Shown: in pieces, positions 36,225 through 44,879 of the stretch
Position numbering within the stretch: the first letter of the stretch is position 1
Layout: every line of letters starts with the position of its first letter
Position numbers and translations under genes: made by a program
From: Aliihoeflea sp052435735
Lineage (GTDB): Bacteria > Pseudomonadota > Alphaproteobacteria > Rhizobiales > Rhizobiaceae
Assembly: GCA_052435735.1 (NCBI GenBank)
Contig: JBQVNB010000004.1
Location: forward strand, 207,717 to 271,716
DNA length: 64,000 nt
Direction: 5' to 3'
Notes under the pieces: model-generated
Database searches by the model: none
What the model saw: the letters and a program-made list of their open reading frames with translations, nothing else
What the model was told of the DNA's origin: nothing

Positions 36225-37015
36225 TGTGCTCCCAGGAGTTCCCGCGTGGCACCGGTAACATCGTCCCGGCGCATCAGGCTTTCGCCGACGAGGAACGTGT
36301 CGATGCCAGCCACGCGCAGCCGGTCGCAATCGGCCCGCGTGAAGATGCCGCTCTCGCCGATGATGATGCGGTCGTCCGGGATCAGCTTCGCGAGACGCTC
36401 GGATGTGGCCAGGTCGACTTCGAACGTGCGCAGATTGCGGTTGTTGATGCCGATCAGCGGCGACCGAAGCTTCAACGCACGCTCGGTCTCCGCCTCGTCG
36501 TGAACCTCCACCAGCGCCGCCATCCCGAGTTCTTCGGCGGCGTCTTCGAGGTCGTTTGCAAGACCGTCGTCGACGCTCGCCATGATGATCAGGATCGCAT
36601 CCGCGCCCCATGCGCGGGCTTCGTGCACCTGGTACGTATCGAAAAGGAAATCCTTGCGCAGGGCGGGCAGGTCGCAGGCCTCGCGCGCGGCGGTCAGAAA
36701 GTCGGGCGAGCCCTGAAACGACGGCGAATCCGTCAGCACCGAAAGACAGGCCGCACCGCCGGCTTCATAGGCGCGCGCCAGCGACGGCGGATCGAAATCC
36801 GGTCGGATCAGGCCCTTTGAAGGGCTCGCCTTCTTGATTTCAGCGATCAGTGCCGGCCTGCTTTCGACGTGCTTGGCACGCAACGCCGCGGTGAAATCGC
36901 GTGGCGTCGGCATGTCCGCGGCGGCTTTGCGAATATCGCCAAGAGGGATCGCCGATTTGGCCGCTGCGATCTCGTCGCGCTTGTAGGCTTCGATCTTTCG
37001 CAGGATGTCGGCCAT
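36221..37015 (-). CDS. trpC: Indole-3-glycerol phosphate synthase
   Basis: Closes the ring of carboxyphenylamino-deoxyribulose phosphate to indole-glycerol phosphate in tryptophan synthesis. 264 residues, monofunctional TIM barrel (not fused to TrpF). Motifs are IAEIKKASPSKGLI (the catalytic Lys region, about 57-70), SVLTDSPSFQGS, RKDFLFDTYQV (the second catalytic Lys), LIGINNRNLRTFEVD and IIGESGI near the end. ATG at 37015, one base shared with the trpD stop. Part of ppiD-trpD-trpC-moaC-moeA. Confidence 0.97.
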   Translation of the reverse strand: MADILRKIEAYKRDEIAAAKSAIPLGDIRKAAADMPTPRDFTAALRAKHVESRPALIAEIKKASPSKGLIRPDFDPPSLARAYEAGGAACLSVLTDSPSFQGSPDFLTAAREACDLPALRKDFLFDTYQVHEARAWGADAILIIMASVDDGLANDLEDAAEELGMAALVEVHDEAETERALKLRSPLIGINNRNLRTFEVDLATSERLAKLIPDDRIIIGESGIFTRADCDRLRVAGIDTFLVGESLMRRDDVTGATRELLGAQ

Positions 37016-38037
37016 CACGCGCTCCTTGCGCGGTTGGAAATTTCGATCAGTTCCGTCAGGCACTGGCGCGCCTTGCCACTGTCGATCGATTTGGCGGCGA
37101 GTTCGAGGCCGGCTTCCAACGTGCGCGCGCGACCGGCGACGACGAGCGCGCCGGCAGCATTCAGCATCGCGATATCCCGATAGGCGCCTTCCGCACCCTC
37201 GAGAACACCACGAAGGGCCATGGCATTCGTCTGTGCATCCCCGCCCTTGAGTTCTTCGGGGCGGGCACGGCGAAGGCCGAACTGCTCGGGTTCGATCTCG
37301 AACGTATGGATTTCGCCATCTTCGAGCGCGGCGACCTGCGTGACACCGGCCGTCGTCATCTCGTCGAGCCCGTCGCCATGAACGACCCAGACACGCGACG
37401 AGCCCAGTCTCTTCAGCACCTCGGCGATCGGCTCGAGCCAGACGGGCGAGAACACGCCGACGAGTTGGTTGGAGACGCCTGCGGGATTGGAAAGAGGGCC
37501 AAGGATGTTGAAGATCGTACGCGTTCCGAGTTCGACCCGGCTCGGCCCGACATGGCGCATCGCGGCATGATGGGCGGGCGCGAACATGAAGCCGAGCCCG
37601 GCTTCGCGGATGCAAATTGCGATCTCGTGTGCGCCAAGCTCGATGTTGACGCCGAGCGCCGCCAGCGCATCTGCGGCGCCCGAGCGTGACGACAGTGCGC
37701 GGTTGCCGTGCTTGGCCACGGGCACGCCCGCGCCCGCGACGATGAAGGCCGCGCAGGTCGAGACATTGTAGGAACCAGACGCATCGCCGCCGGTGCCGAC
37801 GATGTCGACGGCGTCCGAAGGCGCGTCGACACGGAGCATCTTGGCACGCATGGTCGCCACCGCGCCGGAGATTTCAGGCACGGTCTCGCCGCGCACGCGC
37901 AGCGCCATCAGGAAACCGCCGATCTGGCTCGGCGTCGCTTCGCCCGACATCATGATGTCGAACGCCTTTTGCGCCTCCTCGAAGGAAAGCGTGTCCCCCG
38001 AAGCCACCCGCGCGATATGTTCCTTCAGGTCCGCCAT
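37015..38037 (-). CDS. trpD: Anthranilate phosphoribosyltransferase
   Basis: Transfers phosphoribose from PRPP to anthranilate, the second step specific to tryptophan. 340 residues, homodimeric type. The PRPP-binding GTGGDASGSYNVST loop is at about 81-94, KHGNRALSSRSGAAD (about 108-122) and the GPSRVELGTRTIFNILGPLSNP stretch (about 164-185) are intact. It lies 3 bp downstream of ppiD and overlaps trpC by one base, so the five genes are one operon. The trpE/trpG partners are not in the window. Confidence 0.97.
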   Translation of the reverse strand: MADLKEHIARVASGDTLSFEEAQKAFDIMMSGEATPSQIGGFLMALRVRGETVPEISGAVATMRAKMLRVDAPSDAVDIVGTGGDASGSYNVSTCAAFIVAGAGVPVAKHGNRALSSRSGAADALAALGVNIELGAHEIAICIREAGLGFMFAPAHHAAMRHVGPSRVELGTRTIFNILGPLSNPAGVSNQLVGVFSPVWLEPIAEVLKRLGSSRVWVVHGDGLDEMTTAGVTQVAALEDGEIHTFEIEPEQFGLRRARPEELKGGDAQTNAMALRGVLEGAEGAYRDIAMLNAAGALVVAGRARTLEAGLELAAKSIDSGKARQCLTELIEISNRARSA

Positions 38038-38040
38038 CGA

Positions 38041-39930
38041 TCAGAAGCTCAATGCCTGTTGCACCGCGCCCTGGTTCACCGTGACCGAATACTGCGCTTG
38101 AAGGCGGGTAACGAGCTGGTCGAGGAGGTCGTCGCCGAACCCTCCTGCGTAGTTCTGCGCGACATTTTCGGGGAGCGAACCTCCGGACGCATTGGCGGGC
38201 GCGAACACCTCGCTCACCTGCAGCACGATCTGCCGGTCGCCCTCGTTCGACCCGATCGTCTCGACCCCCCGGGCGGGCACCGAGAAAGCGGCTGCAACGC
38301 CCTCGCGGCCAAGATCGACATCGTCGGCGCCGCGGCGCAGGCCACGCTTAGTCTGCACTTCCAGTTCGAGTTCGCCCGCGACCTCGCCAAGCGCCGCCCC
38401 GTCTTCGATCTGGGCAGCGATCTCGTTGGCACGTTCGGCAAGAAGACGCCGGCCTTCCTGTTCGCGCCATTCAGCCACAACATCATCGCGAACCTGGTCC
38501 AGTTCGCGGTCGCGGGCAGGGGTCACCTCCGTGACCTCGTAGAAGACGTAGCCATTGGCACCAAGGGCGATCGGCGCGTTTTCGGTATTCGGCTCGGCAT
38601 CGAATGCCGCCTGCAACACCTCTTCGGCACCGGGGATGCCGTCGACCGGATCGCCGTCCGGATCGAGACCGTTGGCATCGATGGCCGGAACACTGACGAT
38701 TTCGAGGTTCTGCTGGCTTGCAGCCTCCCGCAGCGTCGCGCCCCCGGCACGCGCATCCTCGTAGGCGTCATAGACATCGAGCAGGATTCGGTTGGCCTCA
38801 TCAAGAGCCATTTCTTCGCGAATTTCAGCCGAGACGTCCTCCAGGGGGCGAACGGCTTCCGCCAGAATCTCGTCGACGCGGACGATGAGCGATCCGAAGG
38901 ACCCGGCCACCACGTCGCTCACGCCGCCTTCCTCAAGGGCAAATGCGGCCTCGGCGATGGCGGGATCGGGCACGTCTTCACGCGTGAAGGTGCCGAGCGT
39001 CAGATCGCCGGCCGAACGGCCAAGCTCGGCAGCGATTTCGTCGAACGTCGCTTCGCCGGACGAGATGCGTTCCGATGCTGCCTCTGCGGCTTCCGCATTG
39101 GGGAACACGATCTGGCTGATGGTGCGCTGCTCGGCTTCGGAGAAGGAACTACGGTGTGTTTCGTAAAACTCGGCCACCTGTTCGTCGCTGATCGCTGCCG
39201 GATCGGCAATGTCCTCCGGTTCGAGCTTCGCATAGTCGAGCGCGCGATATTCCGGCGCGGCAAAGCTCGCCGAATTCTCGTCGAACCAGGCCTGCAGAAC
39301 GTCGTCGGCCGGGTCTTCGATCGGCTCAACGAGCGAACGGTCGAGGATGAGATACTCCGCCGTCCGGTCTTCCCCCTGATAGAGTGCCACTGCATCAAGG
39401 AAGGCGTCCGGCACGCCCATGCCATCGGCGACTGCATCGACGATCTGCTGGCGGATCGCCAGTTGCTCGCGATTGCGCAGATAGTCGTCGGGCCGCATGC
39501 CGACCTGCTGCAGCACGAAATTGAACTGGTTGCGGTCGAACTGGCCGCTCGCATTGCGGAATGCAGGGTCCTCGGCAGTCAGGGCAGCGAGACGATCGCG
39601 CGACAGGCCGAGATCCATCTCGCGCGCCTGCTCGTCGAGCACGGCGCCGGCGACGAGTTGCGCCAGCACCTGTTGCTCGAGCCCGAAGGCGCGTGCCTGC
39701 TCACGCGATATGCGCGTGCCGAACTGTTGCGACAGAAGCTGGAGTTGGCGATCATAGGCCAGCCGGTACTCGTTCACCTGTACGCGGGTGTCCCCGACGG
39801 CAAGGACATGATTGCCGACACCCGTCAGGATCTGGCCGGAAATGCCCCACACGGCAAAACTGACGACGAGCAAGCCAAGCAGCAGCTTCACCATCAAGGA
39901 ACCGGATTTGCCGCGCAGCCAAGTCAGCAT
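38041..39930 (-). CDS. ppiD: Periplasmic peptidyl-prolyl isomerase/chaperone PpiD (SurA-N type)
   Basis: 629-residue inner-membrane-anchored periplasmic foldase. A short cytoplasmic N-terminus (MLTWLRGKSG) leads into one membrane helix (about 13-33). A SurA_N-like helical chaperone domain follows (about 35-200), then a parvulin-type rotamase domain (about 240-365, with ISQIVFPNAEAA... and GTFTREDVPDPAIAEAAFALEEGGVS) and a long C-terminal chaperone part. The rotamase domain is divergent, so PPIase activity may be weak as in E. coli PpiD. First gene of the operon with trpDC-moaC-moeA, divergent from tpiA (136 bp between the starts). Confidence 0.93.
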   Translation of the reverse strand: MLTWLRGKSGSLMVKLLLGLLVVSFAVWGISGQILTGVGNHVLAVGDTRVQVNEYRLAYDRQLQLLSQQFGTRISREQARAFGLEQQVLAQLVAGAVLDEQAREMDLGLSRDRLAALTAEDPAFRNASGQFDRNQFNFVLQQVGMRPDDYLRNREQLAIRQQIVDAVADGMGVPDAFLDAVALYQGEDRTAEYLILDRSLVEPIEDPADDVLQAWFDENSASFAAPEYRALDYAKLEPEDIADPAAISDEQVAEFYETHRSSFSEAEQRTISQIVFPNAEAAEAASERISSGEATFDEIAAELGRSAGDLTLGTFTREDVPDPAIAEAAFALEEGGVSDVVAGSFGSLIVRVDEILAEAVRPLEDVSAEIREEMALDEANRILLDVYDAYEDARAGGATLREAASQQNLEIVSVPAIDANGLDPDGDPVDGIPGAEEVLQAAFDAEPNTENAPIALGANGYVFYEVTEVTPARDRELDQVRDDVVAEWREQEGRRLLAERANEIAAQIEDGAALGEVAGELELEVQTKRGLRRGADDVDLGREGVAAAFSVPARGVETIGSNEGDRQIVLQVSEVFAPANASGGSLPENVAQNYAGGFGDDLLDQLVTRLQAQYSVTVNQGAVQQALSF

Positions 39931-40066
39931 TTTCGACCTTCCCGTATTGGTCCATCATGAAATCTGGTTGACGGAATACCGTCACTGGCGGGCCCTGTCG
40001 ATTGCTTTGTCGACGCATTTTGCTACCAAGCAGCGATCGATACCCGGAACAAACGAAGGAAATTCG

Positions 40067-40816
40067 ATGAGCGCGCGCATACGACCCGTATTGGCCGGCA
40101 ATTGGAAGATGAACGGAGTGGCGGCATCGCTTCCCGAGCTCCAGGCCATCGTCACCGGTTCTCATGGCTTTACCGGCCTCGACCTCGTCGTCTGCCTGCC
40201 GGCGACGCTGATCGCGCGGGCGCAGCCGATCGTTGCGGGCTCTTCGGTCCGGCTCGGCGGGCAGGATTGTCACGCCAACGCATCCGGCGCCCACACCGGC
40301 GACGTGTCTGCCGACATGCTCAAGGACGCCGGCGCGGACTTCGTGATCGTGGGTCATTCCGAACGCCGGTCCGATCATGGCGAGACGAGCGACGCCGTTG
40401 CGGCCAAGGCCAAGGCCGCCTGGGCCGCCCGGCTTACACCCATCATCTGCATCGGCGAAACCCGCGCCGAACGCGAGGCGGGCACTGCGCTCGACGTGCT
40501 GTCGGCACAGATCGATGGTTCGGTGCCGGAAGGCGCCACGGCCGAGAACACGATCGTCGCCTATGAACCGGTCTGGGCGATCGGCACCGGATTGACCCCG
40601 ACGGCGGAAGACGTGGGCGTCGCCCATGCGCACATCCGCGCCCGGCTGGAGGCGAATATCGGCGCGGCGGCGCGATCCGTGCCGCTTCTTTATGGCGGAT
40701 CGGTCAAATCCTCGAACGCTGCCGAACTGATGGCGGTGGAAAATGTGGACGGCGCCCTCGTCGGCGGCGCCAGCCTCAAGGCCGCGGATTACCTCGCTAT
40801 CGCTGGTGCATTCTAG
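40067..40816 (+). CDS. tpiA: Triosephosphate isomerase
   Basis: Interconverts dihydroxyacetone phosphate and glyceraldehyde 3-phosphate. 249 residues from the ATG at 40067, which follows GAAGGA. Catalytic residues are Lys14 (GNWKMNG), His97 (IVGHSERR) and Glu167 (AYEPVWAIGTG), all in their consensus motifs; the phosphate loop YGGSVKSSNA and VGGASLKA lie near the end. The in-frame stretch upstream of this ATG is the ppiD/tpiA intergenic region and not coding. Monocistronic as far as can be seen. Confidence 0.98.
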   Translation: MSARIRPVLAGNWKMNGVAASLPELQAIVTGSHGFTGLDLVVCLPATLIARAQPIVAGSSVRLGGQDCHANASGAHTGDVSADMLKDAGADFVIVGHSERRSDHGETSDAVAAKAKAAWAARLTPIICIGETRAEREAGTALDVLSAQIDGSVPEGATAENTIVAYEPVWAIGTGLTPTAEDVGVAHAHIRARLEANIGAAARSVPLLYGGSVKSSNAAELMAVENVDGALVGGASLKAADYLAIAGAF

Positions 40817-40995
40817 ACAATTTGCTTTAATGTGCATTGGCGTCGTTCGCCATCGCTTCACCACCTGACAAGCCGATACATCTGGTGACCTGACGCAGAC
40901 ATGGTCGCGCACTAGCATAGTCATATGGCGAATCGCTCAAGGCATGACACTTGGCGGCGTGTTGCCATTTGTATTGATGCGGCGGGAGTATGCGT

Positions 40996-41436
40996 ATGAG
41001 CGACGAAGACATGATCAGCGCCGGCGGTGCGGTCGAACCAGAGCGGTTGTTGGAACTGACGACGCAGATCGTCTGCGCCTATGTCAGTCACAACCCCGTT
41101 CCGGCGTCGGAAGTATCGGGGTTGATTGGCTCGGTTCACCGGTCGATTTCCGCCCAGGGCAAGGCAATTGCTCCGGAACAGCAACTGGAGCCGGCGGTGC
41201 CGATCCGCAAATCGGTTACGCCCGACTACATTATTTCGCTCGAGGACGGACGCAAGTTCCGCACCCTGTCGCGCCATCTGATGGCCCGGTACGGCATGAC
41301 GCCTGAGCAGTATCGACGCAAATGGGGCCTGCCGGACGATTACCCGATGGTCGCCCCCAACTACGCGGTCGAGCGCTCGAAGATCGCCAAATCGATGGGA
41401 CTTGGCCGACCCGAATCCGGCGGCCCGGACGAATAG
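40996..41436 (+). CDS. Ros/MucR-family transcriptional regulator lacking the zinc ligands
   Basis: 146-residue DNA-binding regulator of the Ros/MucR family, which controls exopolysaccharide, motility and virulence or symbiosis genes in rhizobia and Brucella. The ATG at 40996 has GGGAG at ideal distance; an ATG at 40990 is an alternative. The N-terminal oligomerisation region (about 12-35) and C-terminal landmarks MTPEQYRRKWGLPDDYPMVAPNYA are intact. The Cys-x2-Cys-x9-His-x4-His finger reads Ser81-Asp84-His94-Tyr99, so three of the four ligands are gone. Mesorhizobium Ml proteins without zinc still fold and bind DNA, so this is probably functional. Confidence 0.93.
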   Translation: MSDEDMISAGGAVEPERLLELTTQIVCAYVSHNPVPASEVSGLIGSVHRSISAQGKAIAPEQQLEPAVPIRKSVTPDYIISLEDGRKFRTLSRHLMARYGMTPEQYRRKWGLPDDYPMVAPNYAVERSKIAKSMGLGRPESGGPDE

Positions 41437-41443
41437 GCGTCGA

Positions 41444-41848
41444 TCAGCCGATCAGCGGACAGTTCGGCGCCCGGCCGAACACGACCCAGACGCGTTCGCC
41501 GCGCGATCGCCCGATGATCTCGATCGAGCGTCGGCCGACGCCGACGATTTCGGCCCGCCGGATGCCCATCCGGTCAGCCTTGCGCAACGCGTCGCGCGGC
41601 GAGCACCCACCACCCCGGCCGCGCCACTCGTCGCGATCGCGGTAACCGCCGCGGTCCCAGCGTCCCGGTCCGCGGTCCCAGCGTCCGGCTCCGCGGTCCC
41701 AGCGTCCGGCTCCGCGGTCGGGCGCGAAGAACTCCGCACCCGGGCGCTGCCCGCCACCCAGACCGTAATATCCACGATCCTGCGCCACGGCGGGCAGGGC
41801 AGCCAAAAGGCTGGCGGCGACCAGACCCAGGACAGCGAACTTCTTCAT
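41444..41848 (-). CDS. Unknown exported Gly/Arg/Trp repeat protein
   Basis: 134-residue exported protein of unknown function. A signal peptide is clear (MKKFAVLGLVAASLLAALPAVAQD). The middle contains three near-identical copies of GRWDRGA/P plus Arg/Gly-rich sequence. The C-terminal ~50 residues look folded, with two cysteines that could form a disulfide (GGGCSPRDALRKADRMG ... FGRAPNCPLIG). That C-terminal layout occurs in other small exported Hyphomicrobiales proteins as I recall, but I cannot name the family. Its stop is 7 bp from the stop of the convergent mucR-like gene. Confidence 0.7.
   Translation of the reverse strand: MKKFAVLGLVAASLLAALPAVAQDRGYYGLGGGQRPGAEFFAPDRGAGRWDRGAGRWDRGPGRWDRGGYRDRDEWRGRGGGCSPRDALRKADRMGIRRAEIVGVGRRSIEIIGRSRGERVWVVFGRAPNCPLIG
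41651..41720. repeat. 21-bp in-frame tandem repeat
   Basis: Units beginning GCGGTCCCAGCGTCC start at 41651, 41672 and 41693, with a partial fourth unit at 41714. The copies differ by one or two bases. Read on the minus strand inside the exported protein gene they encode GRWDRGA-type heptapeptides, so copy-number change would keep the frame. Confidence 0.85.
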
Positions 41849-42104
41849 TTCCAGAACCCCTCGACCATGTCGCACGATTGCGACGATAGCGGACTATGCA
41901 AGTGCGAAGCTGAATGCCGGGCTTCCGCGCCGTTCATCGACCGTTCATGCGCAACTTCAGGCGTCACCGCACACATTCAAAATTTGAGTAACTGACTGAA
42001 AGCAATTTGTTTTCTCTCCAAGACTGCCATGCTTCCGAATGAATGAACGATCCGCCGACCGAAAAACCACAGCGCAGGGGTTGATTTCAGAACAAAACAA
42101 GAAC

Positions 42105-42116
42105 ATGATCAATCAT
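42105..42116. repeat. Small inverted repeat upstream of the 28-codon gene
   Basis: ATGAT-CA-ATCAT, a perfect 5-bp inverted repeat with a 2-bp centre, ends 17 bp before the ATG of the 28-codon gene and just before its ribosome binding site. It could be an operator; chance occurrence in this AT-rich stretch is also possible. Confidence 0.4.
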
Positions 42117-42133
42117 CAACTGAGGAAAGCAAC

Positions 42134-42220
42134 ATGTCCGATCTGGTCCACGATCTCGTCTCGTTCATTTCGATAGGCGCCTTCATCACGACGCTCGCCC
42201 TTTGGTTGGTGGCCGTCTGA
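42134..42220 (+). CDS. 28-residue single-span membrane peptide
   Basis: Short open frame of 28 codons with a strong GAGGAAAG ribosome binding site five bases before the ATG. The product MSDLVHDLVSFISIGAFITT... ends LALWLVAV: a polar N-terminus then one continuous hydrophobic helix of about 20 residues, the layout of bacterial small regulatory membrane proteins. It stands alone in a ~370-bp gap (41849-42220) that is clearly AT-richer than the surroundings. The stop is directly adjacent to the ggt stop on the other strand. No homologue recognised. Confidence 0.6.
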   Translation: MSDLVHDLVSFISIGAFITTLALWLVAV

Positions 42221-43984
42221 TCAGTCGCCGAGCGCCATGCCCTCCCGCCGTGGATCGGCGGCACCTTCGAGCCCCGATTGTGTGAATTCGATGCCGTGCA
42301 GGCCCGAATTGAGCTCGCGCATCTCGGTCTCGTAGCCCAGAGCCTGGAGGGCAGGGGCAAAGTCCTCCGCGCTCGATCCGGCCTCCAGCCAGTAGGGGCC
42401 GGCAATGTTGGCCAGATGCGGCAATGCGACCGCTTCGTTCATCGGCATCTGCCAGTCGATCAGGGCGACCAACGTCTTTGCGACATAGGGGATGATGGTC
42501 GCGCCGCCGGGCGACCCGATCGCGTAGATCGGCTTGCCATCCTGCAGCACGATCGTCGGCGACATCGAGGACCGCGGACGTTTGGATGCCTCGACCCGGT
42601 TTGCTACGGGTCCTGAATCCCCGTTCGGCAGAAAGGAGAAATCGGTGAGCTGGTTGTTGAGCAGATAGCCGTTCGCCATCAGCCGCGCCCCGAATGCGTT
42701 CTCGATCGACGACGTTACAGAAATGACATTGCCCTCCGCATCGGCGATGACGAAATGGGATGTTGCCGGCGCCTCGTAGGACAAGCCGTCCTGGAAAATG
42801 TCCGTTCGCCTGGTGAGCGGCTCGCCGGCCACAACCTTTTCCTGGGGCAGTGCTTCGTCGATCTGCAAAAGCTTGGAACGTTCGGTGAGATAGGTCGCGT
42901 CGACAAGTCCGGAGGGAACGTCGACGAAGTCGGGATCGGCCAGGTAGCGGTTGCGGTCGGCGAAGGCGAGGCGGGTCGCGTCGCCGATCAGCCGCCAGGC
43001 ATCGGCGTCGTCCGCTCCCAGCGCACGAAGGTCATGAGGCTCGACGAGACCAAGGATCTGGCCGACGGCCATTCCGCCGGAAGAGGGCGGGCCCATTCCG
43101 CAAACCTCGAAGTCACGGTAGGGAACACAGACCGGTTCGCGTTCGACGACCTCATAGCCGGCGAAATCGTCCAGCGTCAGCGCGCCCGGATTGGTTGGAT
43201 GGTTCGCAACCGCATCGACGATCGCGGCGGCTGGATCGCCACGATAGAAGGGCGCCGCTCCCTCGTCGGCGAGAAGTCGCAGCACATTTGCATAGTTCCC
43301 ATTGCGTAACTCGTCCCCCACTGCCAGCGCCGCTCCGTCAGGGAAAAAATATGAGGAGGCGGCCGGATCGGAATCGAGCCGTCCGGCCTCGGCTTCGAGC
43401 AGGCCGGCAAGCCTCGGCGAAACTGTGAAACCGCTTTCCGCAAGGTCGATTGCGTCGGCAACACTATCGGAGAGGTCGAGCTTGCCGTGCCGTTCCGCCA
43501 GAAGCTCCAGCAGGAGCGGCACGCCGGGCACGCCTACGGACCGTCCGCCGACGACCGCCTCGAAAAAGGGCAAGGGTTCGCCATTGTCGTCGAGGAAAAG
43601 ATCGGGCGCCGCACTCGCCGGAGCCGTTTCGCGCGCATCGTATGAGGTCAGGTCGCCCGTGGCGCCATCGTACCACAGTGCGAAGGCGCCGCCGCCAAGA
43701 CCGGACGATTGCGGCTCGACCAGCCCGAGCACGGCCTGGACCGCGATTGCGGCGTCGGCTGCGGAGCCACCCCGGCGCAGGACTGCCATACCGGCTTCCG
43801 TCGCGAGCGGGTTGGCCGTGACCACCATCGATTCCCGCGCGCGCACGAGAGGAGCGGACTGAAGACCGGTCGCCGCCTCGGGAGAGACGAGATCGCTCGC
43901 CTGTTGTGCCGGAGCGAACGTCGTCACCGATAATGACAACAGGGCGGCAAGGACGGGCAGGGCGACATGGACAGATTTCGACAT
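42221..43984 (-). CDS. ggt: Gamma-glutamyltransferase
   Basis: Periplasmic enzyme that hydrolyses or transfers the gamma-glutamyl group of glutathione and its conjugates. 587 residues from the ATG at 43984 (an ATG at 43996 would add four). A signal peptide ends around VTTFAPAQQASD. The Ntn-hydrolase precursor is expected to self-cleave before the Thr of PATSHFVIADAEGN (near residue 410), giving large and small subunits. GGSAADAAIAVQAVLGLVEPQSSGLGGG (large-subunit signature) and GSPGGATIIPYV (small subunit) are intact. The gene lies 22 bp downstream of lipB on the same strand. Confidence 0.95.
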   Translation of the reverse strand: MSKSVHVALPVLAALLSLSVTTFAPAQQASDLVSPEAATGLQSAPLVRARESMVVTANPLATEAGMAVLRRGGSAADAAIAVQAVLGLVEPQSSGLGGGAFALWYDGATGDLTSYDARETAPASAAPDLFLDDNGEPLPFFEAVVGGRSVGVPGVPLLLELLAERHGKLDLSDSVADAIDLAESGFTVSPRLAGLLEAEAGRLDSDPAASSYFFPDGAALAVGDELRNGNYANVLRLLADEGAAPFYRGDPAAAIVDAVANHPTNPGALTLDDFAGYEVVEREPVCVPYRDFEVCGMGPPSSGGMAVGQILGLVEPHDLRALGADDADAWRLIGDATRLAFADRNRYLADPDFVDVPSGLVDATYLTERSKLLQIDEALPQEKVVAGEPLTRRTDIFQDGLSYEAPATSHFVIADAEGNVISVTSSIENAFGARLMANGYLLNNQLTDFSFLPNGDSGPVANRVEASKRPRSSMSPTIVLQDGKPIYAIGSPGGATIIPYVAKTLVALIDWQMPMNEAVALPHLANIAGPYWLEAGSSAEDFAPALQALGYETEMRELNSGLHGIEFTQSGLEGAADPRREGMALGD

Positions 43985-44006
43985 GGCCGATCTCATTTTG
44001 AGGGGA

Positions 44007-44717
44007 TCACTCTACGTCGCCGAACACCTCTTCGAAAGCAGCCTTCATCGCCATGTCGACATCCGTCATGGTCACCGGAAGGCCGAGATCGACGAGGCTC
44101 GTGACGCCATGCCCACGAATTCCGCAAGGGACGATGCCATCGAAATGGGCGAGATCGGGCTCGACATTGAGCGCGATGCCGTGAAACGACACCCAGCGCC
44201 GCAGCCTTATGCCGATCGCAGCGATCTTGTCTTCGGCCGCCATCCCGTTTGGCAAGGCCGGCCGCTCGGGCCGTACGACCCAGACGCCGACACGATCATC
44301 GCGCCGCTCACCCTTCACGTTGAAACGATCAAGCGTGCGGATGATCCATTCCTCCAGCGCTGCCACGAAGGCGCGTACATCCTCGCGCCGGCGCTTCAGG
44401 TCGAGCATGACATAGGCGACCCGCTGGCCGGGGCCGTGATAGGTGTATTCCCCACCGCGCCCCGCGGCGAAGACGGGAAACCGCTCGGCAGCGAGGAGGT
44501 CGGCAGGATTTGCGCTCGTCCCGGCCGTATAGAGCGGCGGGTGCTCGACCAGCCAGACGAGTTCTCCGGCCGCGCCGTCGCGTATCGCGCCCGCGCGCTC
44601 TTCCATGAAGGCAAGCGCCGCCGGATATTCCATCAGGCCAGGCTCGATCCGCCATTCGACGGCCGGTGATCCGGGGATCGCCAGAAACTGGGCGGGCAGG
44701 GCGTCGCGCGTGGTCAT
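44007..44717 (-). CDS. lipB: Octanoyltransferase LipB
   Basis: Transfers octanoate from acyl-carrier protein to lipoate-dependent enzymes, the first step of lipoic acid synthesis. 236 residues from the ATG at 44717. The acyl-thioester Cys198 (GIVPCGIRGHGVTSL) and base Lys164 (EDKIAAIG) are 34 apart, exactly as in E. coli LipB (169 and 135). GRGGEYTYHGPGQRVAYVMLDL at about 87-108 is the family signature. A run of frame upstream of this ATG is not LipB-like. It is followed by ggt in the same direction. Confidence 0.97.
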   Translation of the reverse strand: MTTRDALPAQFLAIPGSPAVEWRIEPGLMEYPAALAFMEERAGAIRDGAAGELVWLVEHPPLYTAGTSANPADLLAAERFPVFAAGRGGEYTYHGPGQRVAYVMLDLKRRREDVRAFVAALEEWIIRTLDRFNVKGERRDDRVGVWVVRPERPALPNGMAAEDKIAAIGIRLRRWVSFHGIALNVEPDLAHFDGIVPCGIRGHGVTSLVDLGLPVTMTDVDMAMKAAFEEVFGDVE

Positions 44718-44851
44718 GATCAGGCGGATGTATGGGATCGCGCGGCGCGCGTCCACTCGTTGACGCAGCGTCTTGCGGCAATCGGCAAAATAATCGGCAA
44801 TTCCACGCCCGCGCACTTGTGCGGGGTGGGGCGATTTGCTAATTGCGCCGG

Positions 44852-44867
44852 GCCGGTCAAGACCGGC
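44852..44867. repeat. Perfect inverted repeat just upstream of tRNA-Leu
   Basis: GCCGGTC-AA-GACCGGC, a 7-bp inverted repeat with a 2-base spacer, ends 13 bp before the tRNA. It lies in the divergent promoter region between lipB and the tRNA. It could be an operator or a transcript-leader hairpin; no T-run supports a terminator. Confidence 0.5.
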
Positions 44868-44879
44868 TGGTCATGGCGT

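Noticed and set aside
37708..39960. A 750-codon open frame antisense to ppiD and trpD
   Set aside because: It is composed of Arg/Asp/Leu low-complexity sequence without ribosome binding site or motif; the minus-strand genes are clearly real.
41651..41720. Short repeats considered as a CRISPR-like array
   Set aside because: The units are contiguous without spacers and are in frame in a protein gene, so they are a coding tandem repeat.
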